Below are positions 52,905-61,944 of a stretch of 64,000 nt of DNA, piece by piece. Where the stretch lies: positions 1 through 64,000 of the forward strand of contig CACJUH010000005.1 in assembly GCA_902596545.1 (NCBI GenBank), in the 5' to 3' direction. Position numbers and translations under genes: made by a program. Position 1 is the stretch's first letter; the number at the start of each line of letters is the position of its first letter. Origin of the DNA: an uncultured Candidatus Actinomarina sp. Lineage in GTDB: Bacteria > Actinomycetota > Acidimicrobiia > Actinomarinales > Actinomarinaceae. The notes below the pieces were generated by a model. That model was not told the DNA's origin, searched no databases, and saw only the letters and a program-made list of their open reading frames with translations.

Positions 52905-54278
52905 TTATAAATTTTTATATGTTTCCTCAGCAAGTTTTAAAGCATCTTCTTTGGATACCTCACCGTCGTTGATCCTTTGTTCATATAGGGCTTTCATAAT
53001 AACTCCAACTTTAGGTCCAGGTTGAATGTTGAAATGTTCCATAATCTCATCTCCTGATAAAGCTGGTCTAATTTTGGATAGCTCCTCTTTAGCTTTAACT
53101 TCTTCTATCCTTTTTTCCATTTCATCAAGATTTTCATATATCTCTTTTGCTTTTATTTTGTTCTTTGTAGTTACATCCGCTCTTACTAGTTCATTTAAAT
53201 CCTCAAGCATATGTCCAGCATCAACAATGTATCTTCTCACTGCTGAATCTGTCCATCCCATCTTGAAAGTATGGGGGCGTAAGTGCTGTTCAACAAGTAA
53301 CGCTATATCTTCAATTGTTTTGTTGTCGTACTTCAATCCCTTTAGTATTTTTTTTGTCATCCTTGCGCCAACTACTTCGTGATGCCTAAAGTGTACTTTT
53401 CCATTTTCTATTCCTTTAGTGTTTGGTTTAGCAATATCATGTAAAAGAGCACCCATTCTAAGTGTGAGTTTTGGTGGTACCCCATCTAAAACTGCTAGTG
53501 TATGTTCATAAACATCTTTGTGGTGGTGTTTTGGATCTACTTCTATTTTAAGTTCATTTATTTCTGGAATAATATATAAACTCAGACCGCTCTCAACTAA
53601 AGTTCGAATGCCCATTGATGGGCTCTTTCCAACTAAAAGTTTATTTATCTCATCTCTAATTCTTTCTTTTGTTATTATTTTTATTCTTTCTATATTTTCT
53701 TTCATTGCTATATAGGTTTTATTGTCTGGTGAAAATCCGTGTGTGCTTGCAAATCTGCATACTCTTAACATTCTTAAAGGATCGTCAGAAAATGAGATGA
53801 TTGGATCATCTGGTGTTGATATAGTTCCAGATGCAAGGTCTTTTAAGCCTGAAAATGGATCTATTAATTCATTAGTTTCTAGTGAATATGCAATGGAATT
53901 TATTGTAAAGTCTCTTCTCGATAGATCTGTAACAAGATCGGAAGCTTTTTCTATTTCAGGGTTTCTTGAATCTGTTTCATAGGTGTCTTTCCTAAAAGTA
54001 GTTATATGCACGACCCTTTCTTGGTCATAAAGTTCAATTGTCCCAAAAGCTTTGCCTACCTCAGTTGTTTTATAATTATTTTTTTTAAGCAATTCAATTG
54101 ACTCGTCTGGGGTGGCGTTAGTTGTAAAGTCAAAATCGTTTGTGGGAATGTCTAGTATTCCATCTCTTACTGCACCCCCAACAAGATATAACTCAAAACC
54201 ATTACCGTGATACAAGGAAGAAAGAGTGCTTAAAAAGCTATTATTCTCAACTAATTTTAATAGTGTAATTGGTACCAT
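52905..54278 (-). CDS. cca: CCA tRNA nucleotidyltransferase
   Basis: 457 aa. Class II head 'FELYLVGGAVRDGILDIPTNDFDFTTNATPDE' with the catalytic DxD, then 'SRRDFTINSIAY' and 'RMLRVCRFASTHG'. A C-terminal HD domain ('HHKDVYEHTLAVLDG ... MGALLHDIAKP') is of the actinobacterial type. It adds or repairs CCA ends on tRNA. Divergent from a NUDIX gene, the usual actinobacterial arrangement near the origin. Confidence 0.9.
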   Translation of the reverse strand: MVPITLLKLVENNSFLSTLSSLYHGNGFELYLVGGAVRDGILDIPTNDFDFTTNATPDESIELLKKNNYKTTEVGKAFGTIELYDQERVVHITTFRKDTYETDSRNPEIEKASDLVTDLSRRDFTINSIAYSLETNELIDPFSGLKDLASGTISTPDDPIISFSDDPLRMLRVCRFASTHGFSPDNKTYIAMKENIERIKIITKERIRDEINKLLVGKSPSMGIRTLVESGLSLYIIPEINELKIEVDPKHHHKDVYEHTLAVLDGVPPKLTLRMGALLHDIAKPNTKGIENGKVHFRHHEVVGARMTKKILKGLKYDNKTIEDIALLVEQHLRPHTFKMGWTDSAVRRYIVDAGHMLEDLNELVRADVTTKNKIKAKEIYENLDEMEKRIEEVKAKEELSKIRPALSGDEIMEHFNIQPGPKVGVIMKALYEQRINDGEVSKEDALKLAEETYKNL

Positions 54279-54315
54279 ATTGATAGCTTAGAAGAACTGT
54301 GGATACAATAGAAGA

Positions 54316-54741
54316 ATGAATTCAAAAGTAGATTTTGCAGCTGGAGGAATTGTTGTAGATAACAACAAGGTTCTACTGGTTAAAAACAGAAAAAATGAAT
54401 ATGTAGACGATCCAAAATCGTTCTGGGGTTTTCCAAAAGGGCACATGGAAGAAGGTGAAACACCAAAAGATGCCGCAAAAAGAGAAGTGTCTGAGGAAAC
54501 CGGTTTTATCGTAGAACTATCTGATGAAAAGCCCTTGGCTGAATCACGCTATGAAATATCGGTTAACAATGAAAAAGTTAACAAAACAGTTTGGTTTTTC
54601 AAAATGTATGTAGTGAAAGCGTTTGATAGCGAACCTGATGATGAAATTGAGGAAGTGGCTTTAGTTGATTATGAAACGGCTGAAAATCTCCTAACACACA
54701 ATGAAGATAAGAAAATACTTAAGTATGTATTTAACAGATGA
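54316..54741 (+). CDS. NUDIX hydrolase (MutT/ApaH-like)
   Basis: 141 aa. Intact NUDIX box 'GFPKGHMEEGETPKDAAKREVSEETGF' (positions about 39-65): the key Glu residues of REUXEE are all present, unlike the NrtR-like gene at 5065. 'FWGFPKGH' is like actinobacterial MutT1/Ap4A hydrolases. TACAAT lies 8 bp before the ATG and indicates a leaderless transcript. Confidence 0.8.
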   Translation: MNSKVDFAAGGIVVDNNKVLLVKNRKNEYVDDPKSFWGFPKGHMEEGETPKDAAKREVSEETGFIVELSDEKPLAESRYEISVNNEKVNKTVWFFKMYVVKAFDSEPDDEIEEVALVDYETAENLLTHNEDKKILKYVFNR

Positions 54742-55423
54742 GAAAACCAAACATAGTTCTTGGGTTGGAAGTTACCAAACAAGGAAATGGAACGATATTA
54801 CTTCGATAATTTATTTTGAAAAAATTTATGGTGGGAGGAGTCTTCTAAAAAGAATAAAACTAGAAGCTGAAAATACAGGGTTTAAATTTAATTCATCAAT
54901 GATTCAAGAAAATGAAACCCATAGTTGGTTATCATCTGGATGGAATGCTGCTGAAAAATTAAATGTTCTGTCAATAAATTTAAGAAGTTTAGAATTAAAA
55001 AAAATTGAGCCATCGCATTTTGAAAATTTTACAAAAAACAATATTGATGAATTAGTTGATCTTGATAGATCTATATTTAGCCCTTATTGGCAAAATTCAA
55101 GGGCGGCATTTATAGAAACTCTTGATAGCTGTAATCAAAACTTTTTGTTCAAAGAATATAGCGGAGATAGTCTTATTGGGTATGCAATTTTGGGAGCAAC
55201 AAGAAACTTTTCATTCTTACAAAGATTTGGAATTAGTACAGAATATCAACACAATGGTCATGGATCCAAATTGCTTAATAGTGTTCTTAACTTTGCTAAA
55301 GAAAAAAAATACATAAATATACGTTTAAATACTCAAGAGAATAACGAGGCTGCTAAAGGCCTCTATACAAAACATGGTTTTGAATTTACAAAAACTAATT
55401 TCATAATCTTAAGTACTAGTTAG
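54725..55423 (+). CDS. GNAT-family N-acetyltransferase, 232 aa
   Basis: C-terminal acetyl-CoA binding pattern 'LIGYAILGATRNFSFLQRFGISTEYQHNGHGSKLLNSVLNFAKEKK' and 'LNTQENNEAAKGLYTKHGFEFT' define a GNAT. The start is uncertain: 54725 gives a 17-base overlap with the NUDIX gene, while an ATG at 54701 adds 8 residues. The N-terminal 130 residues are not recognised. Substrate unknown. Confidence 0.65.
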   Translation: MYLTDEKTKHSSWVGSYQTRKWNDITSIIYFEKIYGGRSLLKRIKLEAENTGFKFNSSMIQENETHSWLSSGWNAAEKLNVLSINLRSLELKKIEPSHFENFTKNNIDELVDLDRSIFSPYWQNSRAAFIETLDSCNQNFLFKEYSGDSLIGYAILGATRNFSFLQRFGISTEYQHNGHGSKLLNSVLNFAKEKKYINIRLNTQENNEAAKGLYTKHGFEFTKTNFIILSTS

Positions 55424-55470
55424 ATTTTTAGAACTACATTAATAATTTTTGAACGCTTAATATTAGATAT

Positions 55471-55752
55471 ATGGAACAAGAAGATAGTTTTGTAGAATCC
55501 GTAGAAAGCTTAATTGAAACTATTAAAAGGTTAGTTGTTAAACCTGTAAAAAGAATTGCAGGGTTTGCGTCAATGGGATTTCTGTTGGTTGTTTTGCTTT
55601 TAATGGCTTTGGGATTTCTTATTATTGGAATAATAAAAATTATGCAGGGGCTTGGGTTACTTCTTGGAATTAATCCAACAGGCTTTGCTTTTGCCTCAAT
55701 AGGACTACTCTTCTTAATTATGTCTTTAAGAAATTATTGGAGAAAAAAGTAA
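55471..55752 (+). CDS. Small membrane protein, 93 aa
   Basis: An acidic N-terminus (MEQEDSFVESVESLIETI) is followed by two hydrophobic helices ('MGFLLVVLLLMALGFLIIGIIKIM' and 'TGFAFASIGLLFLIMSL') and a basic end. The stop overlaps the trxB start (TAATG), so they are coupled. Resembles small actinobacterial integral membrane proteins near the origin. Unknown role. Confidence 0.6.
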   Translation: MEQEDSFVESVESLIETIKRLVVKPVKRIAGFASMGFLLVVLLLMALGFLIIGIIKIMQGLGLLLGINPTGFAFASIGLLFLIMSLRNYWRKK

Positions 55753-56666
55753 TGGAAAGTGTAGCAATTATTGGTTCTGGTCCGGCAGGATATACTGCGG
55801 GAATTTATGCTGGAAGAGCAAGTCTCTCTCCGGTACTTTTTGAAGGTTTAGAATCTGGGGGTCAGTTGATGTTAACCACAGATGTTGAAAATTATCCAGG
55901 TTTTGTCGATGGCATTATGGGTCCTGAATTAATGCAAGTTTTTAAAGGACAAGCTGAAAGGTTTGGAACAGAAATTAAAACGGAAACAATAGATTCAATA
56001 GAAAAACTTGATAATGGTTTTAAGCTAACAAGTTCTAAGGGAGAGTACCTGTTTAAGTCAGTAATAATTGCATCTGGAGCATCAGCCAGATGGCTTGGAG
56101 TAGAAGGTGAAAAAGAATTACAGGGATATGGTGTTTCAGCATGTGCTACCTGTGATGGTTTTTTCTTTAAAGAGAAGATTGTTGCCGTTGTGGGTGGCGG
56201 TGATTCTGCAATGGAAGAGGCACTTTTTTTAACAAAGTTTGCGTCAAAAGTTTATGTAATACACAGAAGAGACCAGTTTAGAGCAAGCCAAATAATGCAA
56301 GACAGAGTACTAAATCATGAACAAATAGAAGTTGTTTGGAACAAAACTGTTGAAAAAATTAATGGTGATGGGAGCGTTTCATCAATTGAGTTGAAAGATG
56401 TAGGAAACGAAACAACGAGTGAATTAGAGCTTGATGGAGTGTTTGTTGCCATAGGTCATGATCCAAATGTAAAATTTTTAGACGAGCTTGTAGAGCTTGA
56501 TGAAAAAGGATACATAAAAACTGGGTTCACAACGGAGACAAGCACTTCAGTACCTGGTGTGTTTGCAGCTGGCGATGTAGCAGATTCTTTATACAGACAA
56601 GCAATTACTGCTGCTGGTACCGGGTGTCAAGCAGCAATGGATGTTGAGAGATGGCTTGACCACTAA
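55752..56666 (+). CDS. trxB: Thioredoxin reductase
   Basis: 304 aa. Start at 55752 (GGAG 9 bases upstream, TAATG junction); an earlier ATG would add 5 residues. FAD motif 'IIGSGPAGYTAGIYAGRA', redox centre CATC in 'SACATCDGFFF', NADPH motif 'VVGGGDSAMEEALFL' and 'FAAGDVADSLYRQAITAAGTGCQAAMD'. It keeps thioredoxin reduced. Overlaps the CwlM-like gene by 26 bases. Confidence 0.9.
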   Translation: MESVAIIGSGPAGYTAGIYAGRASLSPVLFEGLESGGQLMLTTDVENYPGFVDGIMGPELMQVFKGQAERFGTEIKTETIDSIEKLDNGFKLTSSKGEYLFKSVIIASGASARWLGVEGEKELQGYGVSACATCDGFFFKEKIVAVVGGGDSAMEEALFLTKFASKVYVIHRRDQFRASQIMQDRVLNHEQIEVVWNKTVEKINGDGSVSSIELKDVGNETTSELELDGVFVAIGHDPNVKFLDELVELDEKGYIKTGFTTETSTSVPGVFAAGDVADSLYRQAITAAGTGCQAAMDVERWLDH

Positions 56667-57591
56667 TTTAAACTTTACAAAGTACTTACAAGAACTTTCA
56701 AACGAAGAGTTAGATGATTTAAATATAAAACTCAATTCATGTGGTTATCCTGGTTCTAAAAACGTTGAAGAGTTAATCAATCTTGTAGAGTTGTTTATAG
56801 AAGATTACAACCTTTCAAAAACTATTTCGAAAGAGCATTTGTGGCTTGAACTCTTAAACAATGGTTATGTTTTAGGTGATAGAATTCTTTTATTATCAAA
56901 ACCAGTTTTATATGGTTCTGATATAGAAGAGCTTCAAGAATATCTTTCTAGGTTGGGTTTTTACTCTGAACCGATAAATTCTACTTTTGATAATAATGTA
57001 AGTAGATCTGTTAAGTTGTTTCAGGAAAATAGAGGATTGTCCGTTGATGGTACGGTAGGCCTAGAAACTGCAGCTGAAATTAAAAAATTACTAAGGCCAA
57101 CAATGAATACTTCTTTGAATGAAGCTGTAAAAACCTTTAAGGGAAGTTCTGGCAATCTTTCAATCTGTTTTGATATAGAAAACCGTGGAGATTATAAAGA
57201 GCAGATAGGTTTATATCAAAAAATAAAAGACTTTTGTAAAGAAAACAACTTAAATATTTCTTTTTCTTCAGAAATCACACAAGACGCTGATGAAGAAAAC
57301 AGCATCGAGTACGTAAACAAAGTTAATCCCACTTTGTTTTTGAGTTTGAGAAACTCTGTAGATTTAAAAGTAAATTTTTTCCAAGGTAAACATTCATCAA
57401 GTTCAATTGGTGAAAGAATCTCAAGAAAGATTGAATCCTCAATGGGATTTGTTGCAGAGGGCAGATCTTTGTCTGTTTTAAAAAATACCAAATCCGTCAC
57501 TTTAGTAATAAATGGTAATTTTTACCAATATGCAATAATCGATTTACTTTCTTGCGTTCTCGAAGAATTAAAAGAAATTTATAAAGATTAA
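56641..57591 (+). CDS. CwlM-like protein: peptidoglycan-binding domain plus degenerate amidase fold
   Basis: 316 aa. Residues about 85-150 form a peptidoglycan-binding domain ('YGSDIEELQEYLSRLGFYSEPINSTFDNNVSRSVKLFQENRGLSVDGTVG'). The C-terminal amidase_3-like region lacks the zinc site: the canonical DPGHGG is replaced by FDIENRGD, and no second His is seen. In mycobacteria CwlM is a catalytically inactive regulator of MurA (established), located next to trxB and parB, as here. A regulatory role is therefore the best guess. Confidence 0.65.
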   Translation: MLRDGLTTNLNFTKYLQELSNEELDDLNIKLNSCGYPGSKNVEELINLVELFIEDYNLSKTISKEHLWLELLNNGYVLGDRILLLSKPVLYGSDIEELQEYLSRLGFYSEPINSTFDNNVSRSVKLFQENRGLSVDGTVGLETAAEIKKLLRPTMNTSLNEAVKTFKGSSGNLSICFDIENRGDYKEQIGLYQKIKDFCKENNLNISFSSEITQDADEENSIEYVNKVNPTLFLSLRNSVDLKVNFFQGKHSSSSIGERISRKIESSMGFVAEGRSLSVLKNTKSVTLVINGNFYQYAIIDLLSCVLEELKEIYKD

Positions 57592-58382
57592 GAGATTTTT
57601 TTTATAAACGAATCAAGGTCTTCTTTTGAATTTAATGTAAAACTTATTTTTGTTTTATTTTTGCTTTTTTTAAATGTGACCTTTGTTCCAAGCAGATTTT
57701 CCAACATATTTTTATAATGAAAAGACTCTTCATCTTCGTTAGTACTGTGGAGTTGACGAACTTTTTCTTCCACATCTCTACTAGAAAGATTTAATGCAAT
57801 TATATCTTTCAGCATCTTATCTTGAACGCTGTGCTCTAAAACTATAATTGGTTTGATCTGGCCAAACGAGACCTCTTCATTACTTAAAGCGTTTTGAGCA
57901 TTTGGGCTTAAGTTAGAAATTCTAAGCATGTTAGAAATATGAGGTCTACTTTTACCAACTAAAAAGCCTATTTCATCGTTAGAAAGTTCATAGTTTTCTT
58001 TTAGATTTTTATAAGCCAAAGCCTCTTCAATTGAATTTAACTGGCTTCTTTGAATATTTTCAACTATTCCAAGAACTGCTGCGTCTCTTTGACTTACGTC
58101 CTTTATAAGACAGGGAACAGATTCTAATTTAAGCATTTTAGATGCTCTCAGTCTTCTCTCGCCGGCAATCAGTTCGTATTGATTGTTTTCAAGCTTCTGA
58201 ACAATAAGTGGTTGGAGTATTCCATTTTTAGATATCGAATCTCTTAATTCCTCTAATTTTTTTTGGTCAAACTTTTTACGGGCCTGGGTTGGACTCTCCT
58301 TAATAGAGACAATATTCACATTTTTTATTACAAGATCTTTAGTATCGCTATTGGTTATTAGATCGCTTAAAGTACGTTTCAT
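57588..58382 (-). CDS. parB: Chromosome-partitioning protein ParB
   Basis: 264 aa. ParB/Srx N-terminal motif 'ELIAGERRLRASKMLKLESVPCLI' and 'GIVENIQRSQLNSIEEALAYKNL' (DNA-binding HTH from about residue 120). ATGA-type overlap with parA. It binds parS (one copy found inside rsmG) and loads onto the origin region. Confidence 0.9.
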   Translation of the reverse strand: MKRTLSDLITNSDTKDLVIKNVNIVSIKESPTQARKKFDQKKLEELRDSISKNGILQPLIVQKLENNQYELIAGERRLRASKMLKLESVPCLIKDVSQRDAAVLGIVENIQRSQLNSIEEALAYKNLKENYELSNDEIGFLVGKSRPHISNMLRISNLSPNAQNALSNEEVSFGQIKPIIVLEHSVQDKMLKDIIALNLSSRDVEEKVRQLHSTNEDEESFHYKNMLENLLGTKVTFKKSKNKTKISFTLNSKEDLDSFIKKIS

Positions 58383-59134
58383 AATCCCACTTTTTCAAAA
58401 ATTTCTTCGGAAAGCTCAATAAATTCAAGCTTTGCTTTGCTATTTTCATTGAAATCAAGCACGGTCTTAGAATAGAATGGGCTGTCAGCTATTTCAGTTA
58501 ATTGGGAAATTTTTGAATTAAAAAGTTTGTCAGCCAATAAAAACCTGAGTTCGTTTTCAAAGGACTGAAAGCTTGATCTTCTAGTGTCAACTTGGTTTAA
58601 AACAACACCTAAAAATATAGGGTCCGCTTTGATAACGTTATTTATTGTTTCCTTTGCAAAATCCATTGCTTGAGAAACTCCTTCTACAGCTAAAAATTCG
58701 GGTTTTGATGGTATCAAGTAATAATCACTTATTGTTAAAGACTCTTGTGTTAAAGAACTTATCGTTGGTGGGGTATCAATCAAAATTAAGTCAAAGCCCT
58801 TTTCCTTAAAAAAGTTTTTATGTTTCATGAGTTTTGAACCACCTATAATTTTTTCATTACTGTGCTTAGTTATTGATTTATTTGAAGGAATCAAGTAAAG
58901 ACTTTCAGAAACTTTCATAATTTCTTTATCTAGCCTGTTTTCAAATAAATCTGTTGTGTTTAGGGCTTCTTTAGAGTTTTTATCAAAATTTAGGTATGTT
59001 GATACATTTCCTTGAGGATCGGTATCTATCAATAGAGTTTTGTGACCTTTGTGTGAAAGTAGTTTTCCTAAATTTACAACGAAAGTTGTTTTACCAACTC
59101 CGCCTTTTTGGCACAATATTGTAAGAACCTTCAC
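58379..59134 (-). CDS. parA: Chromosome-partitioning ATPase ParA
   Basis: 251 aa. Deviant Walker A 'CQKGGVGKTTFVVNLG', 'LLIDTDPQGNVSTYL' and 'LILIDTPPTISSLT' define ParA/Soj. Operates with ParB in origin segregation. Overlaps rsmG by 4 bases. Confidence 0.95.
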   Translation of the reverse strand: MKVLTILCQKGGVGKTTFVVNLGKLLSHKGHKTLLIDTDPQGNVSTYLNFDKNSKEALNTTDLFENRLDKEIMKVSESLYLIPSNKSITKHSNEKIIGGSKLMKHKNFFKEKGFDLILIDTPPTISSLTQESLTISDYYLIPSKPEFLAVEGVSQAMDFAKETINNVIKADPIFLGVVLNQVDTRRSSFQSFENELRFLLADKLFNSKISQLTEIADSPFYSKTVLDFNENSKAKLEFIELSEEIFEKVGL

Positions 59135-59727
59135 TTAACATTTATAACATCAATGTGTCTTATGTTTGTTGAATTAATAGTGAATTTTTCTTGTTTCACG
59201 TGAAACTTTTCTTTATTTTCGTTTAAATTTTCTCCGTTTGAAGAGACTATGTATGTTACGTTTTTTAATTGTTTTATGTTTTTCAAAACATCTTTTGATG
59301 AGATAAAGCAGCGAGAAATATACGTATTGTTATTTGTTAAAACTGCATCGGCACTCTTATTAAGAACTTCAACATTTTCTAAATTTAATATATTTTTTAG
59401 CCTTTGAAGTTCAAAAGCTCTACTTTCGCTTATGTCGACAAGCGTGAATAGTTTATTTGGGTTAGTTAAAGCAATAGGAATTCCAGGAATTCCACCGCCT
59501 GTGCCTAGGTCATATATGTTTTTATCATTGTTTTTAATATTTTGCAGTATTTTTCCAAAATACAAAGAGTGGATTATGAATTCGTCCCATATGTATTGCA
59601 AGGGCTTTTCACTAATTAATCCATTGTTTATGCCTGTTTTGCACAACCAATCATGATAGCTTTTGAGCCTTTCAAGATAGTTTTTGTACTCATTACCCCA
59701 AGATGGAATTTGGGGCTCGAAGGTCAT
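59131..59727 (-). CDS. rsmG: 16S rRNA (guanine-N7) methyltransferase
   Basis: 198 aa. SAM-binding 'NIYDLGTGGGIPGIPIALTNP' then 'LVDISESRAFELQRLKNILNLENVEVLN' identify RsmG (GidB), which methylates G527 of 16S rRNA. The C-terminal part includes codons that form a parS site at 59192-59207. Overlaps jag and parA. Confidence 0.9.
   Translation of the reverse strand: MTFEPQIPSWGNEYKNYLERLKSYHDWLCKTGINNGLISEKPLQYIWDEFIIHSLYFGKILQNIKNNDKNIYDLGTGGGIPGIPIALTNPNKLFTLVDISESRAFELQRLKNILNLENVEVLNKSADAVLTNNNTYISRCFISSKDVLKNIKQLKNVTYIVSSNGENLNENKEKFHVKQEKFTINSTNIRHIDVINVK
59192..59207. promoter_or_regulatory. parS centromere-like site
   Basis: TGTTTCACGTGAAACT matches the bacterial consensus TGTTTCACGTGAAACA at 15 of 16 positions, inside rsmG and 3 kb from dnaA. 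It binds ParB. Confidence 0.85.
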
Positions 59728-60467
59728 TCTTCTTCTTCGGGAGCAAAAACAACTGACCTATACGGTTCTCTACCTTCAGAATAAGACCTAATTCCGTCAA
59801 AAGTTGCCGCGGCGTCGTGGAGTGTTTTTCTATCAACAGAGTTCATTGGCTCTAACATAACTTCTTGTTTGTCTTCAAGAATTTGTTTACTCAATCTTTC
59901 TGCATATATTGTCAGCGCTTCTTTGCGTTTTGTTGCATAATCAGCGATATCAAGCCTAAGTCTTGTTCCGGCGCCTGTTTTTCTTTGTACTACAGTTCTT
60001 GTTAGCTCATGTATAGATCTTATAATAAAACCTTTTTCTCCAACTAATGCCTCTGTTTGTTCTCCTGTTACTTTCACAATTAGATTTTCGTCTTCTAGTG
60101 TGCCTTCAACTTTACCGTCAAGTCCAATAGACTTTACTAAACCTTCTAAAAAGTTTATAGAAACCTTCAACTGTTCCTCTTTATCGGCCTCTATGCGGGG
60201 TTTTTTAGGAGAATATTGTTTTTTGTACCCGTTTTTATTACCACTATTTCTTTTATTTTTGTTGTTGTAGTTTCTAGAACCACCGTTTCTTACAGAAATT
60301 CGCACAAGTGCTTTGGTTCCGCCCACACCAAAAACACCACCTTCTGGTTCTCTTAAAATATTTATATTTGCTTGCGTTGCGTCTTCAAGGTTTAGTTCGT
60401 TTAATCCTGCTTTAATTGCGTCATCTATAGATTTTGCTTCAACCTCTACCCATTTGTTGTTAGCCAT
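59724..60467 (-). CDS. jag: RNA-binding protein Jag/KhpB
   Basis: 247 aa. An N-terminal Jag domain ('KWVEVEAKSIDDAIKAGLNELNLE') is followed by a basic Asn/Lys/Arg linker, a KH domain ('GEKGFIIRSIHELTRTVVQRK') and an R3H domain ('MNSVDRKTLHDAAATFDGIRSYSEGREPYRSVV'). It binds RNA and affects cell envelope growth. Directly after yidC. Confidence 0.9.
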   Translation of the reverse strand: MANNKWVEVEAKSIDDAIKAGLNELNLEDATQANINILREPEGGVFGVGGTKALVRISVRNGGSRNYNNKNKRNSGNKNGYKKQYSPKKPRIEADKEEQLKVSINFLEGLVKSIGLDGKVEGTLEDENLIVKVTGEQTEALVGEKGFIIRSIHELTRTVVQRKTGAGTRLRLDIADYATKRKEALTIYAERLSKQILEDKQEVMLEPMNSVDRKTLHDAAATFDGIRSYSEGREPYRSVVFAPEEEE

Positions 60468-61279
60468 TACTTTCTCCTTCTTTTTTTGCGGTTTTTACGA
60501 GAATCTTCTTGTACAGGGTTTTGCTGTTGTTCCTCGTTTTCTTTTTTGGTTTCTTCTTTTTTATTAGTTTCTTTATCATCAAGCTTTACAATCAATGCTT
60601 GTTGCCCAATACGAAATATATTTCCTGTTAGAAAGTAGACAACTAAACCTGTCGGTAAAGTCCAAGAAATAAATCCGAAAAATATAGGCATAACTTTTCC
60701 GACCATTTGCATTTGTTGTGCTTGAGGATTGTCGCTTTTTCCAGTCTTCTTAGTTATCTGATTCTGCTGATATAAAGCAGTAAGAATAACTAATAAAATC
60801 AGTACTAAATAAGGAACTCTTTCAATCCACTCAGCTACTTCTGAGGGTGGAATTTGGAGATCCATATTAAAAAATTTAAGGCTTGTACTAACGGCAAGGC
60901 TGTTTGAAAGGCTAGAGGAACCTGGTATGAAAGCCAAAGGTTCTCTTAGAACCCTAAAAAGAGCAAACCATATAGGCATCTGAACTAAAAGCGGGAGGAT
61001 GCAACCAAGAGGGTTAATGCCTTTTTCTTTATACATTGCAGCCATTGCTTTGTTGAGCTCTTCTTTATTATCTTTGTATTGTTTTTGAAGTCGTTTTATG
61101 TCTGACTGAGCATCTTGCATTCTCTTTGTTGATCTAGTTTGTCTGAGTGTAAGTGGAAAAATAATTACGTTAATTATTATTGTTAGAATGACAATTGAAT
61201 ACCCGTATGATGCTGTGTAGTCATAAACATATGAGAGTAAAAACCCTATAGCAAGCGCAAATGGTTCTAATATTGCCAA
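60467..61279 (-). CDS. yidC: Membrane protein insertase YidC
   Basis: 270 aa, short Oxa1/YidC form of Gram-positives. 'YGYSIVILTIIINVIIFPLTLRQTRSTKRMQDAQSDIKRLQKQYKDNK' and 'NPLGCILPLLVQMPIWFALFRVLRE' are diagnostic. A Lys/Glu/Gln-rich C-terminal tail binds ribosomes. Overlaps yidD by 13 bp. Confidence 0.9.
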   Translation of the reverse strand: MAILEPFALAIGFLLSYVYDYTASYGYSIVILTIIINVIIFPLTLRQTRSTKRMQDAQSDIKRLQKQYKDNKEELNKAMAAMYKEKGINPLGCILPLLVQMPIWFALFRVLREPLAFIPGSSSLSNSLAVSTSLKFFNMDLQIPPSEVAEWIERVPYLVLILLVILTALYQQNQITKKTGKSDNPQAQQMQMVGKVMPIFFGFISWTLPTGLVVYFLTGNIFRIGQQALIVKLDDKETNKKEETKKENEEQQQNPVQEDSRKNRKKRRRK

Positions 61280-61482
61280 TTTTTACCAAATTTCTTGTAT
61301 ATTGGGTTGCAAACGAATATTCTTCTAAAAATAACTGGAATGGTCTTAAATAAGCCATTATTTTCAAAACTATCAACGATAACATTTGTACATGATGGGT
61401 AGTACATGCAGTTGCCCCCACCTAAACCAAACAATGCAAGCAGAGACCTTGATCCTTGGAGAAAAAACCCTAATATTTTCAT
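61267..61482 (-). CDS. yidD: Membrane protein insertion efficiency factor YidD
   Basis: 71 aa. 'GGGNCMYYPSCTNVIVDSFENNGLFKTIPVIFRRIFVCNP' keeps the YidD Cys/Pro-Ser-Cys pattern. The usual C-terminal GGxDPVP tail is replaced by 'IYKKFGKNWQY', an odd shortened end. Lies between rnpA and yidC, its standard place. Confidence 0.85.
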   Translation of the reverse strand: MKILGFFLQGSRSLLALFGLGGGNCMYYPSCTNVIVDSFENNGLFKTIPVIFRRIFVCNPIYKKFGKNWQY

Positions 61483-61488
61483 TCTTTT

Positions 61489-61806
61489 TTAGAGTAAGGG
61501 GTGAGACTTAAAAATCTTCAAAATTTCAGATGATGTTAGGTTTGATGAATCTTTGTTTCCAACAACTAAAATATCCAGATTTTTATTGTCTGATAGGCTC
61601 CTTACTGCTTCCCTTGTCCTTCTTTTAAACTTATTTCTGTTAACTGCATTTGCATGCTTGCTTGAAATACTTATTCCAAGTCTTGAAGAGGTTGTACCGT
61701 TTTCTTTAACAAAAACTTTTAAGCCTTTTGCGGCTATACAAAATTCTTCTTTTTTTAGGTTATCAAAATGATTTTTATTATTCAGCGAAGTGAATTTCAC
61801 ACTCAC
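61489..61806 (-). CDS. rnpA: Ribonuclease P protein component
   Basis: 105 aa, GTG start at 61806. The signature 'SRLGISISSKHANAVNRNKFKRRTREAVRSL' is the RNR motif of RNase P protein, which helps the RNA subunit mature tRNA 5' ends. It begins 3 bases after the rpmH stop. Confidence 0.9.
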   Translation of the reverse strand: MSVKFTSLNNKNHFDNLKKEEFCIAAKGLKVFVKENGTTSSRLGISISSKHANAVNRNKFKRRTREAVRSLSDNKNLDILVVGNKDSSNLTSSEILKIFKSHPLL

Positions 61807-61809
61807 TAC

Positions 61810-61944
61810 CTAGGCAGACAGAATTTTACGACCTTTTTTTCTTCTTCTTTTAAGAATTTCGCGTCCTGCTCTTGTACGCATCCTTGATCTAAAACCGTGT
61901 TTTCTGCTTCTTTTTCTGTTACTAGGTTGATATGTTCTTTTCAT
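61810..61944 (-). CDS. rpmH: 50S ribosomal protein L34
   Basis: 44 aa: [20 protein letters not shown] and so on, with the typical '[23 protein letters not shown]'. First gene of the leftward rpmH-rnpA-yidD-yidC-jag cluster, opposite dnaA. The promoter must lie in the intergenic region to the right, from 61945. Confidence 0.95.
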   Translation of the reverse strand: MKRTYQPSNRKRSRKHGFRSRMRTRAGREILKRRRKKGRKILSA

